This document shows, piece by piece, positions 61,154 to 64,000 of a DNA stretch of 64,000 nucleotides. The stretch covers positions 2,375,073 to 2,439,072 of the forward strand of contig NC_040032.1 in NCBI RefSeq assembly GCF_000972845.2, in the 5' to 3' direction. The notes under the pieces are model-generated. The model searched no databases, was not told the DNA's origin, and was given only the letters and a program-made list of their open reading frames with translations. Source of the stretch: Larimichthys crocea. Taxonomy: Eukaryota; Chordata; Actinopteri; Sciaenidae. The translations under genes and the position numbers were made by a program. Numbering within the stretch: position 1 is the first letter of the stretch; each line of letters begins with the position of its first letter.

Positions 61154-62404
61154 ATGGCGTGTTCTGGAAACTGCATCATGACTTCGATAATTCGAAAAGT
61201 TTAAAGGTTGAAAGTTTGAGTGTGCAGCTTGATGCTCTGTAATATCACTAAACTTTAACCCCTGTAATTACTTTGGTCTAGTTTCTGGCTTTGTTCATAT
61301 TTATGTTTTATGATACATTTTTACGGTCAAGTTGATCTGCCTTTTAACATAAGTCTTGGAAGGGTAGCTGTTTCCATGCTTGTAATATTAGTATATTGAA
61401 AGTGTTATGTCAGTGTTTGTAAAAAAAATTAAATAAATAAAAAAAAAGCTACACAAACAGCACTGTATTTTCTGAAGTCAAAGTCATCAAGAATTTCTGT
61501 AAATATGTCTACTGTATTTTTTACGGCCACTAATGGAAGGTGCAAAACTTTGTTTCCATTTGTAAGTCAAACACAACAGAATCTCTGTGAATATGTCTAC
61601 AATTATGGCCAAATAAATTTGTTTGTGCAAATATAGATTGTTTCCTTTATTCATGGATTCTTTTAAGGCTGTTCACAATGGTTTACTTCAGCTGCGTAAA
61701 ACTAAACAAAAATCTGTGTTTCTACCAATAATAATGTTTAAATAAATGCAACATTCAACCCACATTATGTTATTCCAATCAAATGTTGATACGCAAATCA
61801 ACCTGTGACCTGTGTTTAGTTTCACAACATCAGCAGTGACGCAAATTAGGTTTTTTTTTATGTTGCAGTAGGACCTGAGGGGGAAACCACAAGGTTAGAA
61901 CTTTTTAAAGTTTGTCTGTGGATGTACCAAATGGTCAAAAGAAGAAAATACCAACTGACTTATCATCCTAAGTGAAGTCTCCTTCATATCTTTCCTTGAC
62001 CTCATAATTTTTTCCATTGAGGTCAAGGAAAAGTATTCTAATGGTTCTAATGAAGAGCAAACATTCTCATGACACCCTTGGTCTTCCATAACCTGAAGCC
62101 ATGTAGAGGGATACATAAACACAATAAATAAAGTTAATTTAATAAATCAATCCAAAGATCAATTTGAAAAAGGTTAAATAAAATTATATTCGTCTCATAG
62201 ATAAGTGATTATAGAAAAATCTATTTACATAAAATATACATTTGTAAATCATTTCAACAAAACAGTCTCTGTCGAGGAATATGCATGAATCTGTTTGCAC
62301 GTGTTTGAGACTGTGAGGCTCCAGCTGTGATTAGAAAAAACAGCATGGCCACATAGTAGTAGGGTCCAAATGTCAGATTAGAAAATGGTAAACATAACTC
62401 TGAA

Positions 62405-62468
62405 CCTGATCTCATTTTGTTTCTATTTACATTTTACACAGCGCCCCAACCTTTTTGGAAACAGGGTT
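62405..62468 (-). mobile_element. DNA-transposon end fragment, inverted copy
   Basis: Reverse complement reads 'caaccctgtttccaaaaagg', the same family end as at 58168. Confidence 0.6.
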
Positions 62469-62546
62469 GAAATGAAAAATAATACTGAGATATCCTGACT
62501 TCCAGTCTCTGGCGCTAGTGTTCTTATGGGAAGTCATTCTGTTTCT

Positions 62547-63106
62547 ATATTCACTCTGTTTTGCTGTGAAACAGGTTGTGTATCAATTGTGAAACAAAGA
62601 AAAACATTTGTTTTGGCAGACTTTTATCAGTCTGATATGAAGTTTGTCAACCTTTAAAAACATGCAACATCAGATGGAGAGATTAGAAGAAAGCTATCAG
62701 GACTACAGGTAAGACTTTCACATCTAATCTTCTTCTGGCCAGTCAAGTTTTTTTAGTTTTCACTGTTTATTTCTTTAAACTGATCCATGTTCTCATCGCT
62801 GCTCTTACTATTATCCCATTTATCAGGTACGACAAGCAGCCATTTGTTTACTGCTGATTTTACTACAGCTAACTGAATATCTGGAGATGTTGTGAATCTA
62901 AGGAGAACTGGAAATGGGGAATGTAATCAAAGCAGACACAATACTGGACTAAATTTCTTCAAAATAAAATAATAACATCAGACAGTTGTACCATTATTTT
63001 GAAAGTAGACACCAGAAGTAAGGAAGAGAAATGTAGTGTAATTGCAGGCTAATTCTTTATATAAATAATTTTTCAGGATTAGGCACATGCTGCTGGTGGG
63101 TTCATC
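62547..63106 (+). repeat. 560-bp direct repeat, copy 1
   Basis: Matches 63289-63848 along its full length, with about three base changes that I can see (for example tcactctg/tcattctg and cagtcaag/cagtcgag). No coding region is evident. Confidence 0.95.
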
Positions 63107-63278
63107 CATAGACATATATACATAGACGCCGCATTGAGCGCTGAATCGTACGTAAACGGCGCCGCCATATTGGTTCGGGCAGATCTGCCCGTAAACTAAT
63201 ACAAGGAAATGGACTGAACTTCATAAAGCGCCTTTCTACAAAGTTCTTCAAGTTAATGTCTCTTATACACCCATTCAC
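63107..63278 (+). mobile_element. Dispersed repeat fragment truncated by the assembly gap
   Basis: Begins with the 43-base segment shared inverted with 55971-56013 and continues through 'aatggactgaacttcataaa' and 'ttatacacccattcac', recognised as fish repeat sequence. It follows copy 1 of the 560-bp repeat and runs into ten N bases. Confidence 0.65.
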
Positions 63279-63288
63279 NNNNNNNNNN
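63279..63288. other. Assembly gap (10 N)
   Basis: Ten undetermined bases; the true size is unknown. Confidence 1.
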
Positions 63289-63848
63289 ATATTCATTCTG
63301 TTTTGCTGTGAAACAGGTTGTGTATCAATTGTGAAACAAAGAAAAACATTTGTTTTGGCAGACTTTTATCAGTCTGATATGAAGTTTGTCAACCTTTAAA
63401 AACATGCAACATCAGATGGAGAGATTAGAAGAAAGCTATCAGGACTACAGGTAAGACTTTCACATCTAATCTTCTTCTGGCCAGTCGAGTTTTTTTAGTT
63501 TTCACTGTTTATTTCTTCAAACTGATCCATGTTCTCATCGCTGCTCTTACTATTATCCCATTTATCAGGTACGACAAGCAGCCATTTGTTTACTGCTGAT
63601 TTTACTACAGCTAACTGAATATCTGGAGATGTTGTGAATCTAAGGAGAACTGGAAATGGGGAATGTAATCAAAGCAGACACAATACTGGACTAAATTTCT
63701 TCAAAATAAAATAATAACATCAGACAGTTGTACCATTATTTTGAAAGTAGACACCAGAAGTAAGGAAGAGAAATGTAGTGTAATTGCAGGCTAATTCTTT
63801 ATATAAATAATTTTTCAGGATTAGGCACATGCTGCTGGTGGGTTCATC
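63289..63848 (+). repeat. 560-bp direct repeat, copy 2
   Basis: Second copy, starting right after the gap. After it the sequence goes on into 'aggctagccagtgagcaagt' instead of the repeat fragment that follows copy 1. Confidence 0.95.
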
Positions 63849-64000
63849 AGGCTAGCCAGTGAGCAAGTATATAGCTGGAGGAGCAAAAATGGCAACTGAG
63901 AGGACACTTTTGTCTAAAAGGAATGACACTCGTGGTTTGTCTGCAGAAATATTGATGATTTCGTGTTAAACAAGGACAGAGTAAACTCAGTATTAACACA

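Larger units (their letters stand above)
60993..62546 (+). other. tiprl 3' UTR and downstream AT-rich sequence
   Basis: AT-rich sequence with poly(A) signals (about 61430-61445 and 61610), the hairpin at 61120-61153 and a transposon end at 62405-62468. No gene follows in this stretch. Confidence 0.5.

Overview
The window is vertebrate nuclear DNA, almost certainly from a teleost fish (perch-like rather than carp-like, by impression). The genes are split into short exons with GT-AG junctions. Every confident protein is a vertebrate orthologue. The spaces between them hold dispersed repeats I know from fish genomes, plus many (CA)n tracts. There is no bacterial, phage or plasmid content. I built the exon models by hand from splice sites, reading frame and family similarity recalled from memory, and in almost every case the intron phases close exactly.

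Layout, left to right: zdhhc20 first coding exon (minus, gene runs off the left edge); pcyt1b (minus, complete, 8 exons, 364 aa); a repeat-rich gap; liph (plus, 9 exons, signal-peptide exon not found); a short sh3kbp1-like gene (minus, 7 exons, about 196 aa, no SH3 domains); an unrecognised proline/RS-rich gene (minus, 8 coding exons, 632 aa); map7d2 (minus, 15 exons, about 833 aa); pdha1 (plus, complete, 11 exons, 390 aa); ska2 (minus, 7 exons, 224 aa); tiprl (plus, 7 coding exons, about 268-275 aa). The last 1.5 kb is a 560-bp direct duplication around a 10-N assembly gap.

PCYT1B, SH3KBP1, MAP7D2 and PDHA1 all lie on human Xp22, so much of the window is a conserved synteny block. LIPH, SKA2, TIPRL and ZDHHC20 are not neighbours of these genes in humans. 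The genes do not form a pathway: they are housekeeping and cell-biology functions (phosphatidylcholine synthesis, lipase, adaptor coiled coil, microtubule binding, pyruvate oxidation, kinetochore, TOR/PP2A signalling, palmitoylation).

The most interesting items are the SH3-less sh3kbp1-like gene, the unrecognised gene beside it, the C-terminal extension of Ska2, two consensus GC-AG introns in tiprl, a near-perfect 38-bp foldback in a ska2 intron, a transposon nested inside another in a pdha1 intron, and the probable haplotype duplication at the right edge. I found no evidence of a wholly new molecular system.
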